DNA of 64,000 bases, taken from positions 13,082,001-13,146,000 of the forward strand of contig NC_083380.1 in assembly GCF_031755915.1 (NCBI RefSeq), given 5' to 3'. Below the pieces are notes generated by a model. That model was not told where the DNA came from. It worked only from the letters and a program-made list of their open reading frames with translations, and searched no databases. Made by a program: the position numbers and the translations under genes. Origin of the DNA: Ziziphus jujuba (taxonomy: Eukaryota; Streptophyta; Magnoliopsida; Rosales; Rhamnaceae). The stretch's first letter is position 1. Each line of letters opens with the position of its first letter. Positions 1 to 13,500 of this stretch are shown one piece after another.

Positions 1-3000
1 TAATATAAAAAAGAAATAAATAAAATATGCTATAATTTCGAAAATGACAAAATGCAAAAATGCAAAAATGTAACGGGCTAAAAGTTCAGACTCAGCCCAA
101 AATCTGAGGTGAGCCAGCCCAAATTACCTCCTTTGGGGCTCAAACCTCTTATTCTCTTTAGCTCGTCCACAACTATACTTTGTATATTATTATAATATCC
201 TCTTTTTTATTTTTCTTTTTTTTTCTTTTTTCTTTTTTTGGATGAAATATATTATTATACATTTATAATCCTCTTGCTAATCGAAAAGGCTAAAAAGAAC
301 TACAGTCAAAAATTCACTTTCTTTGTCTGTGATTTGGTTGGATTTCACTTTTACACCTCGTGGTTCAGAAAGTGTCATATCCCACTTTGAGTTACATATG
401 GGTATTTTATGTGGGGCTAATTAATAGTCTATTTTTTTGAATTGGAAAGAAAATTGTATTGGGAAGTAAGAGGATGTTAAAATTAGTATTTTTACACCTC
501 CAATAAATGCTTCCAAGAGAAAAAAAATATGTATATATATATATATGAATATGTTTGGCAAAACACTTAGACATGCTTGTAAAAAAAAATAAAAAAATAA
601 AAAGACCGACTTGGTTCTTCTTTAAATAAAAGTGTTTAAGGACAAGGGACAAAAAAAAATTCAATGCATTAATTAAAAAACAAAAATATCACAAAGAAAT
701 TTAAAAATGCTTTTCAATGCATTTAACCATTTTTTTATATATAAAACACTTAATAACAAATGTGTTAAAAAATAAATATTACGAAAAATAAGTATTTATA
801 AAAAAATACCTCTAAACAAACCTTAGTTTGTTCTTGTCTAGGCAAGGATAAACATATACCCTAAAGCAATGAGGGATCCTCAAAATTCAATAGATCTTGC
901 TGCTAATTTTTTTTTTTTTTTTCTAGTTATCAAATTAAAGCTAATCTATCTTGAGGACTAATATTGGTTGAAACTAATAGCATTTGCCATGCCATTAATA
1001 AAATTATTTATAGCTGATTTCCAAGGTATTTGAGAAAGATTTCTTGATAAATTATTTTCTTTTGAATATGTACATCAAACCGTGAACAAGTAATCGAAAC
1101 TTATAATAGTTATGATCATGATTTATATAAAAAAATCTTTATCAAATATTTTATTTATTTATTTTTTGATTTTTGGCGAAATAATGTTTGGCAGACTTGT
1201 CAAGCTATCACTCCATCCTTCTAAATAAAAGAAAAAGAAATTTACCCCCCCCAAAAAAAAAAAAAAAAGGGAGAAAGAGAGCAGCATTTTGAGGGGGCTA
1301 GATATTATTCAATTGTACTTAACGAACCACTAGCAGTTTTTGTTTGCAAAAGTTAGCAAATGTGATCACTTCTGATTTGGCAGCTTTTGAAATTTCAAAT
1401 TTTGGGGCTTGAACTCTGAATTCCTTTTTGTGATATATATGAAATATATAGGTATATATTTATACCATAATGAATGGAGAAGAGCAACTTTCATTTGCAT
1501 TATAATATATAAAACTCTCTAATCCCTCCTAAATTTTCAAGGATTCTTGAATTAAAAATGTCAATTTAGCCACTTACAAAAGCCTCAAGGAACAAGTAAC
1601 CTCTTTTGTGTCCCCTTTACAAGGTAAGAAAGCAAATTTATTATACAATTTTGAGCCACAAAAATTACATTTCTGACATAGGATGATAGTATTAATTTGG
1701 GTTTTTAATCTTATCAAATTAAGCTATAAAGTAGCATAAACAGAGAATACTGATTTGGTAAGACTTTAAGAACAATGTGCAAGCATAGCCATTAATGATT
1801 TACCAAAAAAAAAAAAAAAAAGCATAGCCATCAATGAGTACTTTTGTAAATTAATTTGTACAAAAAGCCACTTATTTAGACTTTTTGGTAACTAAAAATA
1901 CTTGTTTTCGGACAATAATCTGATAAAGCAAAAAAGTTCATTATGTGTAGTAGCTGCTTTATAGGACCATGTGTAAACACAATTGTATATTAGTTGCTTT
2001 ATTGAAGATATATTTGTTTGTTTTCTTGGTAAAAAAACCTTAAAAATAGTTTATAACTTGAGGGGTAAAAAAAAAAAAAAAAAGGAACTAGTACATTTTT
2101 AAAACGAGAAGAAATATAATTTATTGGCAAAAAGCAGAAGTGACTCTTTTTATCGGGAAACATAAGAAATTTTATTATATTGGCTATATATTTTCATCAA
2201 AAGGGTTTTATTTTTTCTACTTTTGGAAGTAAATTGGTAAATGCAAAAAGGCAGAGTAAGCACTTTTATAAAAGTAGAAGACAAAGAAAAGATTAAAAGA
2301 TTTTGCCATTAGTCTGTGTTCATTGCTTCTTCACTGTCTTACTTTTTTTAATAATATAATGATTAAAACACTAATAAAAATCAATACACTAACTTATAAG
2401 GTATATCAAGAACAAAAATTGTAGTCACAAATCCAATTCACAAAAAAAAAAAAAAAAAATCCATTTCAATGTTGTTCTCAAATGGTCGGTATGCATGCAA
2501 TTTTCTGTTATGAAACCCTTGGATTAAACACACTCACAAAAGCTCCTGTTACTGTGTTTTGTACAGTAAACATATTGTTGGTTTTCCATAGTATTTTCTT
2601 TGAAATTTCCCACTCATCCAAGTTATAAAAATCTACTTGAAATGTAACTCTAAAATCCACTATATGAATAATTCAATTTATTTATCCATGAATTCATAAC
2701 TTTTTTATATTACGAGAAATATTTGAATTATGGATTATTACGCAAGGAAATTGTGATTACTTTGCCTTTGCCAAGGGGTTGTTGCCACAGAGATAATGAA
2801 TTCGTAAATTATATGATCAAAAGGTGCACATTCAGTATTTGTGTTGATTGTAAATGGTCTAAATAGAATACTCTTCATTTCCTATTCACATTTGAACTTA
2901 AATTCACTCACATCAATTCACATTTGAACTTTAAATTTACTCACACCAACCATGCATGTATTAGATTAATATAGAATTGATACAAAATAAATCACATGTA

Positions 3001-4190
3001 TTCAATATAAAACACGAAAGATTGTTTATTTTTGTTTGGAAGGACATTGTAGGTTACTTTATAGAGTTGTTGATGATTCACTTTCCCATTAAAATTCTTG
3101 AATATGAAGAATCTAACTCATTAAACGAAAGAAAATTTCACAAATATAAAACATATGAATCTCTTTTATATCACCGGTGCCTATAAATTAAGTCATATGT
3201 TATCTAACTACTTCTCCATTCCAATTATGAAAACAGAAAATCTCACAATTAAGACTAAAGAGCCTCCATCTATGAGGCAGTACTTTTTGACTTATTTTTT
3301 TTTTTTTTTTTTTGGTCCACCTTTTTCCCCTCCCAAGGACACTTTGTGACCTTGCTTATGTCACTTAATAACTTAGATTTACAAAATAAATAAATAAATA
3401 ACTAAATAATAAATGAAAAAACAACAACAAAAATGAGATATATGATCCCATTTTCATTCAAATAAGTCATAATATATGTTAGGTTGTAAAAATCTGCTAC
3501 ATAGTATATTCCCATTTGAGATTGAATTTATCACTTACTTGGTCAAAATGAATGATCTTTTTAATCTTAAAGAGCTTGTCACTCAGTAAGACATGTTTTT
3601 TCTTTTTCTTTTTCTTTTGTTTTTTTTTTAATAAAAAAGTAACAATTTTATCAACACAACTCTCCTCTTTTAAGATGTATGATTCTTATATTTGTATACA
3701 CACTAGAGAATTGGTCATTTTATTTAGAGGGTCAAGATTCTAACCGATAAATTCGTATCTTACCGTATTAACTATGCTTTATGAACTCAATGCTCTCAGT
3801 TTCACCAAAGGAATTAAAAAAAAAAAAAAACTCAATGCTCTCATACATATAAGTAAATGGGATAGAAATCTTCTATTTCATTTTTGTTGTCCATATTTCT
3901 ATCTAACTATGAATAGATTTCCACTTCATTTAAAAATTATTTACTTTTTATATGCTTCTTTAGTAATTATATATATATATATATTCTATTTCCTATCTTT
4001 TTTAAATGAAATGATATTTATATTAGAAATAGAGACCGAAAAATAGTTAGATAAATTATGGAACCCTTTAAATAAAATGTATAAATAATTAAATTTATTA
4101 TCTTCCATTTGAAGAAATAGATCGAACCTAAGATCCAAATCCTAGAGTATTACGAAATAATGTTCAAGAAAAAAGGATTATGATTCTGGT
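1..4190. other. AT-rich intergenic DNA, no gene seen
   Basis: Very AT-rich sequence with many homopolymer A/T runs (for example near 910-922, 1253-1268, 1804-1820, 2068-2083, 2443-2459 and 3297-3312) and short (AT)n tracts. The open frames here are short, low in complexity and have no recognisable domain. A pair of near-repeats beginning 'acatttgaactt' lies at about 2888-2940. No transposase or reverse transcriptase frame is visible. The right-hand part is distal upstream DNA of the PIN1-like gene. Confidence 0.6.
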
Positions 4191-4204
4191 TCATGAATGT
4201 GTGA

Positions 4205-4860
4205 GAGACATAAGGATTAAGAAGAGGGAGTGGACTGGGCTACATAAACAGTTGAATTTGGACCCCCAAAAGAGTAGGAGCCACTGAGCCAGTGAGTAAA
4301 AAAAAAAAAGCTTGGATTGGTGTGAATCATGTCCACCTAACACAATGTCATACAGCTCTTGGAAGTGGCAAAATCTAATGGTGTTTTTTGAGCTATTAGG
4401 ATTTGGACAATTTAGGGTCCACGTGAAACTATTATCCTTTTGCTTCTCATGCGCTTGTCTTTGTTCTCTCCAAAGAGAATTAACACCCATTTTGCTTGGA
4501 CATGTAGAGAATACCAAGAAATAATTAATATATATAAATATATATATATATAAAATACATTTATATATTGTCTCGTTGTTAGGAACCATTTTTATCTTTT
4601 TGGGTATTGATAATCTCTTTCCTCTTGTAAACCACTAAATGAGAAAAGAAAAAGGAAAAAAAAGAATAAAAACATAGACGCAGAGCCATATATATATATC
4701 CTAATCTACAAAATATAAATCAATCCCGTAAGGTGATCAAGATCATAAAAAGAAGGAGGTAAATAAAAAGAGAGCGAATCCAAGAAGAAAGAAAAGAAAA
4801 GAAAAAGAAAGAGGTAGAAACTCTTTTCAAAGGTGCTTGATACAAGTACTCAGAGAGACA
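4205..4860 (+). promoter_or_regulatory. PIN1 upstream region with three TGTCTC-type auxin response elements
   Basis: Three copies of the canonical auxin-response hexamer lie upstream of the PIN1-like coding region: GAGACA at 4205-4210 (reverse orientation), TGTCTC at 4569-4574 and GAGACA at 4855-4860. The family knowledge is that ARF transcription factors bind this hexamer and that Arabidopsis PIN1 is auxin-responsive. That these copies are functional is inference, since a 6-mer can recur by chance. The 4190-4520 stretch is less AT-rich than its surroundings. No unambiguous TATA box was chosen, and the transcription start is unknown. Confidence 0.35.
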
Positions 4861-4914
4861 CACCCACCTCTGCCCCAAATTGCTTTTTCTCTGCTTTATA
4901 CAACCGGTAGACCC

Positions 4915-5013
4915 ATGGAAGATAGAGCCACGCACCAACTTACAACAACAAAGTTTTCTCAAATATACCCACCGGTTCTCTCTTTTCTCTCCCCACCCCC
5001 TTGCGATCCATAA
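4915..5013 (+). CDS. Possible upstream ORF 1 in the PIN1 leader (32 codons)
   Basis: An ATG at 4915 opens a 32-codon frame ending in TAA at 5011-5013, upstream of the PIN1 start at 5438. It matters only if transcription starts before 4915, which the sequence alone does not show. The peptide has no recognised motif and is Pro/Thr-rich. It would be a translation-damping uORF if transcribed. Confidence 0.25.
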   Translation: MEDRATHQLTTTKFSQIYPPVLSFLSPPPCDP

Positions 5014-5230
5014 CGCAAACCCGAATCCAAAACACTACCAGAAAACCAAAAAGGAAAAAAACAAACCCAAAAAAATAAAAAAGCAAAAAATAAATCTCTC
5101 CCTCTCTCTCTCTCTCTTCTCTGTGAGTGTGCTTTGGGGACTGTAAGTGCAAGCTTGCTCGCAACTCTCAAAGCTGAAAAAATATTTGCTGTATTCTGCT
5201 TATTACCCACTACCCAAAAAACCAAAACAC

Positions 5231-5383
5231 ATGCTCTCCTATTCTCTCTACCTCTTTTCATCATCACCCCCACTTCCACCACCACCACCATCACCAACAA
5301 CAACTAAGTTTTATTCTTCCTCTTCTTCTTCCTCTGTTTCTTCTTTGGTTTCTCTCTGTTTTGAAAAGTTGAAATCTTTTTGA
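5231..5383 (+). CDS. Upstream ORF 2 in the PIN1 leader (50 codons)
   Basis: An ATG at 5231 opens a 50-codon frame stopping at 5381-5383, 54 bases before the PIN1 start codon. The predicted peptide is a Ser/Pro-rich, low-complexity chain (runs of Ser, Pro and Thr) that follows the CT- and CCA-rich leader, so selection for the peptide itself is doubtful. Because it sits just upstream of the main ORF, scanning ribosomes would meet it first and it could lower PIN1 translation. It could equally be a chance frame in a pyrimidine-rich 5' UTR. Confidence 0.35.
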   Translation: MLSYSLYLFSSSPPLPPPPPSPTTTKFYSSSSSSSVSSLVSLCFEKLKSF

Positions 5384-5437
5384 TATATTTTTTTCTTTCT
5401 GTTATACAAAAGAAAAACCAAAAAAAGAAAAAAGAAA

Positions 5438-8400
5438 ATGATCACATTATCAGATTTCTACCATGTTATGACAGCAATGGTTCCACTGTACGTGGCCATG
5501 ATACTAGCTTATGGTTCAGTGAAATGGTGGAAAATCTTCACCCCTGATCAATGCTCTGGAATCAATCGTTTCGTAGCACTCTTCGCCGTCCCACTTCTTT
5601 CGTTCCATTTCATCTCCACCAACGATCCTTACACCATGAACTTCCGCTTCATAGCTGCAGACACGCTTCAAAAACTCATAGTCCTTGCTGTTCTCGCGGT
5701 TTGGACAAAATTGAGCAAAAGGGGTTGTTTGGAATGGACGATCACTCTGTTCTCACTTTCCACTCTGCCAAACACTCTGGTCATGGGTATTCCTCTGCTG
5801 AAAGGAATGTACGGAGAATTCTCTGGTAGCTTAATGGTTCAGATTGTCGTCCTCCAATGTATCATTTGGTACACTTTGATGCTCTTCATGTTCGAATACA
5901 GAGGAGCTAGAATGCTAATCTCTGAGCAATTTCCTGATACAGCCGGTTCGATTGTCTCAATCCATGTGGATTCTGATATCATGTCTTTGGATGGTCGGCA
6001 GCCATTGGAGACCGAAGCTGAGATCAAAGAAGATGGGAAACTCCATGTCACGGTTAGAAAATCAAACGCGTCGAGATCGGATATCTATTCGAGAAGGTCT
6101 CAGGGATTGTCTTCCACTACACCACGACCTTCGAATCTGACTAATGCAGAGATTTACTCTCTGCAGTCTTCTCGGAATCCGACTCCGAGAGGTTCGAGCT
6201 TTAACCACACCGATTTCTATTCGATGATGGCCGGCGGGAGGAACTCAAACTTCGGTGCTTCTGATGTCTATGGCCTCTCGGCTTCGAGGGGTCCGACTCC
6301 AAGACCTTCTAATTACGATGAAGATGGAGCAGTAGGTGGGAAACAGAGGTTTCACTATGGTGGTGGTGGGAATATGACGACGCCGGCTGCGACGGCGACT
6401 CATTACCCGGCTCCTAACCCAGGAATGTTTTCTCCGACAGGGTCGAAAAACCCATCTGCCATTAATGCCAATAGTGGTAATGTTGGTAATGCCAATGCTA
6501 AAAAGCAAGCTAATGGACAAGCTCAACAGCAGAAAACGGAGGAGGGTTCAAGGGACCTCCATATGTTTGTTTGGAGTTCAAGTGCTTCCCCTGTTTCTGA
6601 CGTTTTTGGTAGCCATGAATATGGTGGTCATGATCAGAAAGATGTTAGATTGGCTGTGTCTCCTGGAAAAGGTACAATTTTTATTTTTATTTATTTATTT
6701 ATTTTTCTTTATCATTCTAATTGTTTTTGTATTGGTTTTTGTTTTTTTTTTTTTTTTTTAGTGGAGGGTCATAGAGAGAATCATCATCAAGAGGAATACT
6801 TGGAGAGAGATGATTTTAGCTTTGGGAATAGAGGAGGATTAGACAGAGAGATGAACAATAACAACAACAACCATGAAGGAGGTGAAAAATTGGGTGCTGA
6901 TGGAAAACCAAAAACTATGCCTCCAACAAGTGTTATGACTAGGCTTATTCTCATCATGGTTTGGAGGAAACTCATCAGAAACCCAAACACTTATTCAAGC
7001 TTAATTGGTCTAACTTGGTCCTTGGTTTCTTTCAGGTACACTTTGTCTCTTTCTTCTTTGGATTGAATCCAAGGAAAAAAAAAAAAATCTTGCATATTTT
7101 TTCAATTTTCTTCTTTTTTGAGAATCGTTTTCTTTATTCTTGGGCATAGACCTCAGATTTTGCATATTTCTTTCTTTTGTTCTCCTTTTGCAGGTGGCAT
7201 GTAGAAATGCCTGCCATAATCGCAAAGTCCATTTCCATTCTGTCTGATGCAGGACTTGGCATGGCCATGTTCAGTCTGGGTCAGTATATTAAAAAAAAAA
7301 ACACTTTTATTTATTATTTTTTGACTTTTATTTATTTGGTGATAACATTCTAATTCTTTGATACTCTTTTCTTCAACTTTTATTATTAAAATGTTCATAA
7401 AGAAAAAAAAAGCAATCCAAACGGGCAAACAAAATAAATAAATAAATAAAAGAAAAGAGCAAAGTAAACAAGAGAGGAGAACAAACAGTGAGGTGATGAT
7501 AATATGTTGGGTTTCTTTTCTTTTTTTGTTTTGGTTTTCACTTTTTGCCAAGTTCTATGCTGGTCTATTTTTTGGATGTAATGGGTTGGTGGTGGTGATG
7601 ATGAAAGGTCTTTCAAAGATGACTGACTGACAGTGTTCTTTTTTTTTTTTTTTTTTTTTTGGGGGGGGGTTTCTTGGATGGTGGTGGAAGTGGTAGTGTT
7701 GTTGATGATGGGCAATTGGGGCATGCTCTAATTTTTGTTTTTGTTTTTTAACATTTTTTTTTTTTTGTTTTTGCTTTTTTGGATTGTTGAATGACAGGTC
7801 TGTTTATGGCTTTGCAACCGAGGATCATAGCATGTGGAAATTCCGTAGCAGCTTTTGCAATGGCTGTGAGATTCCTTACAGGTCCAGCTGTTATGGCAGC
7901 GGCTTCCATTGCTGTTGGTCTTAGAGGAGTTCTCTTACACGTTGCCATTGTCCAGGTCACCACTCCCTTCCTTTTTTCTTTCTCTGCCTCCTTCTGACAC
8001 AATCAATCCCTGCTTGTTCTATATTCACCAAAAAAAAAATATATATATATATATTAAAAAAAGGTTTTTAATTTTTTAGTATTTTTTTTTTTTAAAGATA
8101 AGATTCTTTATTATTTTTTCAATTCAATTTTTTGTTTTATATAAAATTATATTAGGGTTTATGTTAGAACCAATGCAACTCCACCACTCTCGAACTGGGG
8201 TTTTGATCAGAAAAAAAGCTGATTTTATAAAAATTTTATTGGACATCGTAGAAAAATGGTCTTCTACTGGTTTATAAAGGATTCCAAATTACTGAGAGCT
8301 CTATACATATATATATATATATTATATATTATATATTATATTATTAATTAGGAGTATAAACAAGGACTTGTTTGGAGGTATTATGTAGAACAAACATCTG

Positions 8401-8720
8401 GACCGTAGTTAATATGTTTTTTTGCCACGCATGTGCTTGGATTGCCAAACAAAAAAACAGGCAGCTCTACCTCAAGGAATTGTCCCCTTTGTCTTTGCTA
8501 AGGAATACAACGTACACCCTGATATTCTTAGCACAGCGTGAGTATCTCTATCTATTCTCTACATATATAGATATGTATATAATTTCTATAACAAAGCATC
8601 ATATCTTATCTTTCTTTTCTTTTCTTTTCTGACAAACACTTTGAATTTTGCAGTGTTATATTTGGCATGCTAATTGCCTTGCCCATAACACTTGTCTACT
8701 ACATTTTGATGGGGCTATGA
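5438..8720 (+). CDS. PIN1: PIN1-type auxin efflux carrier (complete, six coding exons)
   Basis: A plasma-membrane carrier of the PIN family that exports auxin (indole-3-acetate) from cells and sets the direction of polar auxin flow. Coding exons are 5438-6671, 6762-7035, 7194-7279, 7798-7955, 8461-8537 and 8654-8720. All introns are GT..AG and phases match, giving 631 residues (Arabidopsis PIN1 is about 622). The N-terminus (residues ~7-155) has five hydrophobic segments with the family stretch [20 protein letters not shown] long hydrophilic loop follows (~156-465), then a hydrophobic C-terminal half from [10 protein letters not shown] onward, ending in an [23 protein letters not shown] block. 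Three TPRxS phosphoswitch motifs have serines at 232, 253 and 291, almost the same numbering as the PID/D6PK sites of Arabidopsis PIN1. An NPNTY motif lies at 485-489. The loop text ([18 protein letters not shown]) fits PIN1 rather than PIN3/4/7 or SoPIN1. The ATG at 5438 matches the family N-terminus. Confidence 0.96.
6672..6761 (+). other. PIN1 intron 1: 90 bp, in frame and stop-free
   Basis: The intron has a GT donor at 6672, a T-rich tract and an AG acceptor at 6760-6761. It is exactly 90 bp and contains no stop in the PIN1 frame, so retention would keep the downstream frame and add 30 mostly hydrophobic residues (Phe/Ile/Leu-rich) in the cytosolic loop. The encoded text is unlike any PIN loop and the T-richness is typical of plant introns, so it is annotated as an intron. 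Confidence 0.85.
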
Positions 8721-9333
8721 AGAAGCGGAAAAAATATCACTCTGGCTTTGGCATCCATGGGAGCTCATTTGGGAGCTATTTTTGCCAGCCTTAAGAAGAA
8801 AAGCAACTAGGAGTTCAAAATCCAAAAGGAGAAAAAAAAAAAAAAATTGAGAAATAGGACCTTGGGGGGAGGGAGAGAGTGAATCTTTCTTATGAATTTG
8901 TCTTTTGCTAGTAAAATTGTAAAATCATGTTTGTAGTGCATTAATTTATAAAAAGAATGTTTTTCTCTAGTTAATTATCATTATTTGTATTATTATTTTC
9001 CACTTTACTCTGTTTTCCAAGAATTTATGCTAGTGCAAAGCCACGGAAAGTAGGAAGAAAGGAATAGGAAAAAAGTGGAGTGATGTGATGATGCCCTTAT
9101 ATTTTACACAATTTTTCTACTAAAAAAGATTTTCTTTTAGTTCTATTCCTTGATTGCTTATGCTTGATTGCCAATTAGAATCTTATAACAAAAGGTTAAA
9201 TTTGGTATATGGTATTAGAGTAATTGCAACGAAATTCCAAGCTCCCATTTTTCTTTTCAATTTTCTCCATAGAAAGCAAACAACTGAGTTGATGGTGGTG
9301 ATTTAGTAAAAAAAGTGTTTCCAATTTTTTTGG

Positions 9334-9371
<38 letters not shown>

Positions 9372-10559
9372 TAGTAAAACATCGAGAAGAAAGTCTGAGG
9401 CTCAAAGAAAACTAATGGGTGTGCAAGAGTTTTAATTTGTTAGGCTAAGTGGGTATTTTTTTTTTCCCTTTATTTTTTTTTCTGAAAATTAATAACACTT
9501 GAAGATGATTGATATATATATATATATATATATGAACTTGTTAAAAGAGAGATTTTTTATTTTATTTTATTTTTTCCTTTGGGGAACATAAGCATAAATT
9601 AATTAAGGAATCTATATATATATATATACATATATAAATATATTGTAGGTAAGTGGTGCAAGAAGGGACCCTCCATTATAAGATAGAGGGGCTTAATTTT
9701 GATGTGGACCTCTTTGGAATATTAGGAGACAATAGTCACAATCCAAAGTTTCTTCTCCTTTTTTCTCACCCTTTTTTTCGTCTCCTTATTCTTTTAGTTA
9801 CACATTTTGCCTTTTTCTTGACATCTTTCTTTTGCAGTACTCTTTGGTGTCTACTTGGTGCTTTGTACCACACACCAAACTCTTTTCTTAAACAACTTCT
9901 TGGCTTGTGAAAATTGAACAAGCAGGCTATACATTTGGCCTTAAATTGGCCTAATTCAGCTTAACTGGTAAAGATTAAAGAAGAGGAAAGTGAAATTAAA
10001 TGCAAGGTTTTTTTTTTTTTTTAAATTAATTATACAAGCAAAGGAACATACTCTGGAAATTGTTATTGTCTTTTCATTTTTTGGGGATCTCAATGACTCT
10101 GATGCCCTTTCGAAATGACTGAAAGATTACCAATTTTATTGAGTATGACCTTCCAATTTAACCCATATATGTGATATCCATGCATTCACCTACCCAATAG
10201 AAAGTTAGATTTTTCTTGTCATGCATGCAGATGACCGGATAAGCCTTCTTAACTAATTGAATTTAATTTGTTACAGCATTTTTCATTATGGGGGTGAATG
10301 ACTACATAAAAAACCTCCTTTTACTATCTTGATTCTTGTGTAATTTTTTCAATTATGCAATCAAGTATACATCCTACTCCTGTTAGAAAAAGCCCTACAT
10401 CTTACCCAGATTTAAGACATCTATAAGTTAAAATTCAGTTTTTCTTTACACAAACCAAAAAAGTGGTCTGCGGAAAAGAAAGAAGTGACAGAGCAGGATA
10501 AGGATTAGTCCATAAGTAATATATGATATTTGACCCATAAGTTATATCATCATCAAAGA

Positions 10560-10590
<31 letters not shown>

Positions 10591-13500
10591 ATCAAATTCA
10601 TGTTAGATTAATTTAATGATTTTACCATTTAAATCTCTTTTATCAATTTTTTAAATTCTTTCAAAGTTTGATATTTAAAAATGTATTAATGTTTTATTAG
10701 ATCTTTTAAGATTTATTTTGCCTATATAAAAATTTAACAATTTAAATTTAAACAGCCTAATTATTGCATTTTAAATTTTAATCTTTATTAATCAAGGTGA
10801 TGATAAAATTATCATGTAAATTTGATGTGAGTAAACTATATATATATATATATATATACACTTGTGTGTCCGTGTGGAATTTATATATTTGGTTTTTGTG
10901 CTGTCTTTTCCTTGAGAAATTTTTTAGGTAACATTGTGGATTCCATGTTGGTACACACAGCCAATAGGATAAAGCCATACGTAGCATCAAATCCATGTTA
11001 TTCAAAAAAATCCATATCAACGTTTACTACAATTATAATGTCATTCCATTTCCATCCATACATTTTTATTTATTTATTTTTTCTGTCACTTTCACTTCTG
11101 TGAAACTCTACTGTTAGAAGAAAAATCTTTTCCTTGCCTCTTAGTAGAAAGAAGATCAATAAACTAGTTGCAGCAATTTTTAGTTTTCTATAATTAAATA
11201 CCGGTTTTCATAAAATATAACCTCCATAGCACATAAAAATTATAATTTTTTACTCTTTCAATATTTTCTCTTGCATATTCAATATTTTTATACTTCTTTT
11301 TATCCCATAAATATTTTTGCTTCCGAGAATATAAAAACTTGTCCTATTTTCTTTCTTTTCTTTTTTTTTAAAAGATTTATCAATTAAGTGAAAGGATTTT
11401 CATAGAGAAATGAATGCAAATGAAAACCCTAAATAGTTGTGACGATTAACGAAGTTATAAAAATGATCTTCAATCTGGATGTTTAAGAGATATTAGATCT
11501 CAATCTTGATGGCAGACGGTTTTAAGGAGAAATCTAAGAACATAGATGGAGAGATTTCTGGTTTTCTATTTTGGAAAAGAATACACAACACGCAAGGGAA
11601 GAAGAAGACAGAAGAAAAATAAAAATAAAATAAAATAATATATGGATGGAAGGGAACAACGTTAAAACATTAGAGAATGCTTATTTGGAGTATTTTAATG
11701 ATACAAATATAGTGCTATACATGGTTTTATCTAATTGATTATGTGCCCCAACATGGAATCCATCATGGTACACATTGTGCATCCAATAACCTCTCCTTTT
11801 TCTCATGTAAAAATTGATAAACGTATTGATATACTAGAGAACCCTTTTTATTTCTGTCAAAAGTTTCCGCTCCAAAGGCATTGTTGTTGACCATGTGTAC
11901 AAATTTTTTTGACAGCGTATACCTATCAGCTCATGTCCACCCATCAATGAATCAAGAAAAATATACATGCAAGTTGTTTAGCTCTGATATGATTACAAAG
12001 TTTATGTATATCTCACATAACCTTCCACTTGATAAGAGTAATTAAAGAAATTTGAATATGGAAAAGAAACATGCTTTTGTGACTTTGGTGTTCTAAAAAC
12101 TTTTTTCCCCTCTTTCTCAAAAGGGATCTCATATAATTTTTTTTATTACTTTATTAGCATCTATAATCCATTTAAGATTTGCTTAAGACAAATTAGCATT
12201 ATCAAAATGGAAAGAAAAGTTATTTGAGATGAACTTGGTTGTTTATTATTTTTAGTAATTAAAATCCATGATTCTAGTTCAAACCAGATCACTACAGTCG
12301 ACCTAAAAAAACAAAAAAAAAAAAAAAAAAAGGAAAGCAATTAATTAATCTGTCAGTCATTTAGCTATCCATTTAGCTTAGCTTTACCTTGAACTAAAAG
12401 TTATTTTCACGTTTTTGGATTGAGAAAGCTTTCAGGTTTCCACTGATTCTTGAAGCTTTTATCTGGTTTATGAGAAACTTCAAATTCCAATTCAAATTTT
12501 TCTTTTACTTTCCTGCAGTTTCCAAACATTTTCTCTGTAATTCCTCCTCAAACTGTGTTTTTTTTTTTTTTTCAATTTTATTTTAATTAAATATATTTTT
12601 TGTTTTATTCCCCCTCTCTATATTTGCTTTTTTCTACTATGGAGTTTAAGTTGGGCATAGTAGTTTCTGGTTGTGCATTGGTTAGCTATAGTGAGATAGC
12701 CCCCACAAGGTGCTAGCCATTGAAGCCAGCTAGTTTTCATTTGGTTTATGACTTGGCTGCCAATGTAGTATGGGTTTTATGCTTATTGAGCATGGCACTA
12801 CACAAAAATGTCACCAATATTTATGCAATTGTCAGTAAATTATTGTGTGCAGCCTCTGCTTCAGGCTTTCCCATCATCTGCCATGACCTGTACACACACA
12901 AACAATAAAAAATAAATAAACTGATATTTTCAACTGGAAGTTTTGAGGTCAAGATGCCTCTCCATTGCTATTCAGAAAATTAGGATTTTTGACCCAAATA
13001 AAAAAAAAAATACATGAAAATTTTGTTTACCTCTTAGTTAAGCATGAGGACCCATCTTTCTGAGGAGTTCTTGGATACGCGTTTTTTTAGTTGCTGAATT
13101 CAATGTAGAAATCAGAAATTCAATTCCCGCATGGTTGATTGATGATGACAAATATGACCATCCAAGAAAAAAAATAATAAGTAAATAAATAAATTTAAAA
13201 AAAAAGAGAATCACCTTGAATTGATTTAGAATATTTATAAGGACATTCTGTGTAAACAAATTAAAGACCAAAAAAGCAATCAGGAGATGAAGAAGCAATA
13301 TCTTAATTAAATTGTTTGAAGTAAATAGTTTAGTATTTATAGATTTTATCATATGTTAATTTGTATATGCATACCTACTAACCTTGAATTTGATGGATCT
13401 CCTGTAAGATAAAGGTTATTTTCTATATAATTCACAAAGAAAATTAAGCTGAAATTTGACAGAACTAAATTAACCAGTTCTAAATTTTATCAATTTCCAA

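Noticed and set aside
4959..5303. Antisense frames of 74-114 codons across the PIN1 leader
   Set aside because: They arise from the CT-rich 5' UTR read backwards; they have no similarity to known proteins and overlap the PIN1 leader.
6672..6761. Reading PIN1 through intron 1 as a single longer exon
   Set aside because: The bridged text is poly-Phe/Ile, unlike PIN loops, with good GT and AG sites and a typical T-rich tract; treated as intron, with retention left as a finding.
7395..7724. Antisense open frame in PIN1 intron 3
   Set aside because: Low-complexity Lys/Ser/Thr text from A/T homopolymers within an intron.
13038..13352. 104-codon minus-strand frame
   Set aside because: Hydrophobic, AT-driven text with no domain, no conserved start and no splice partners.
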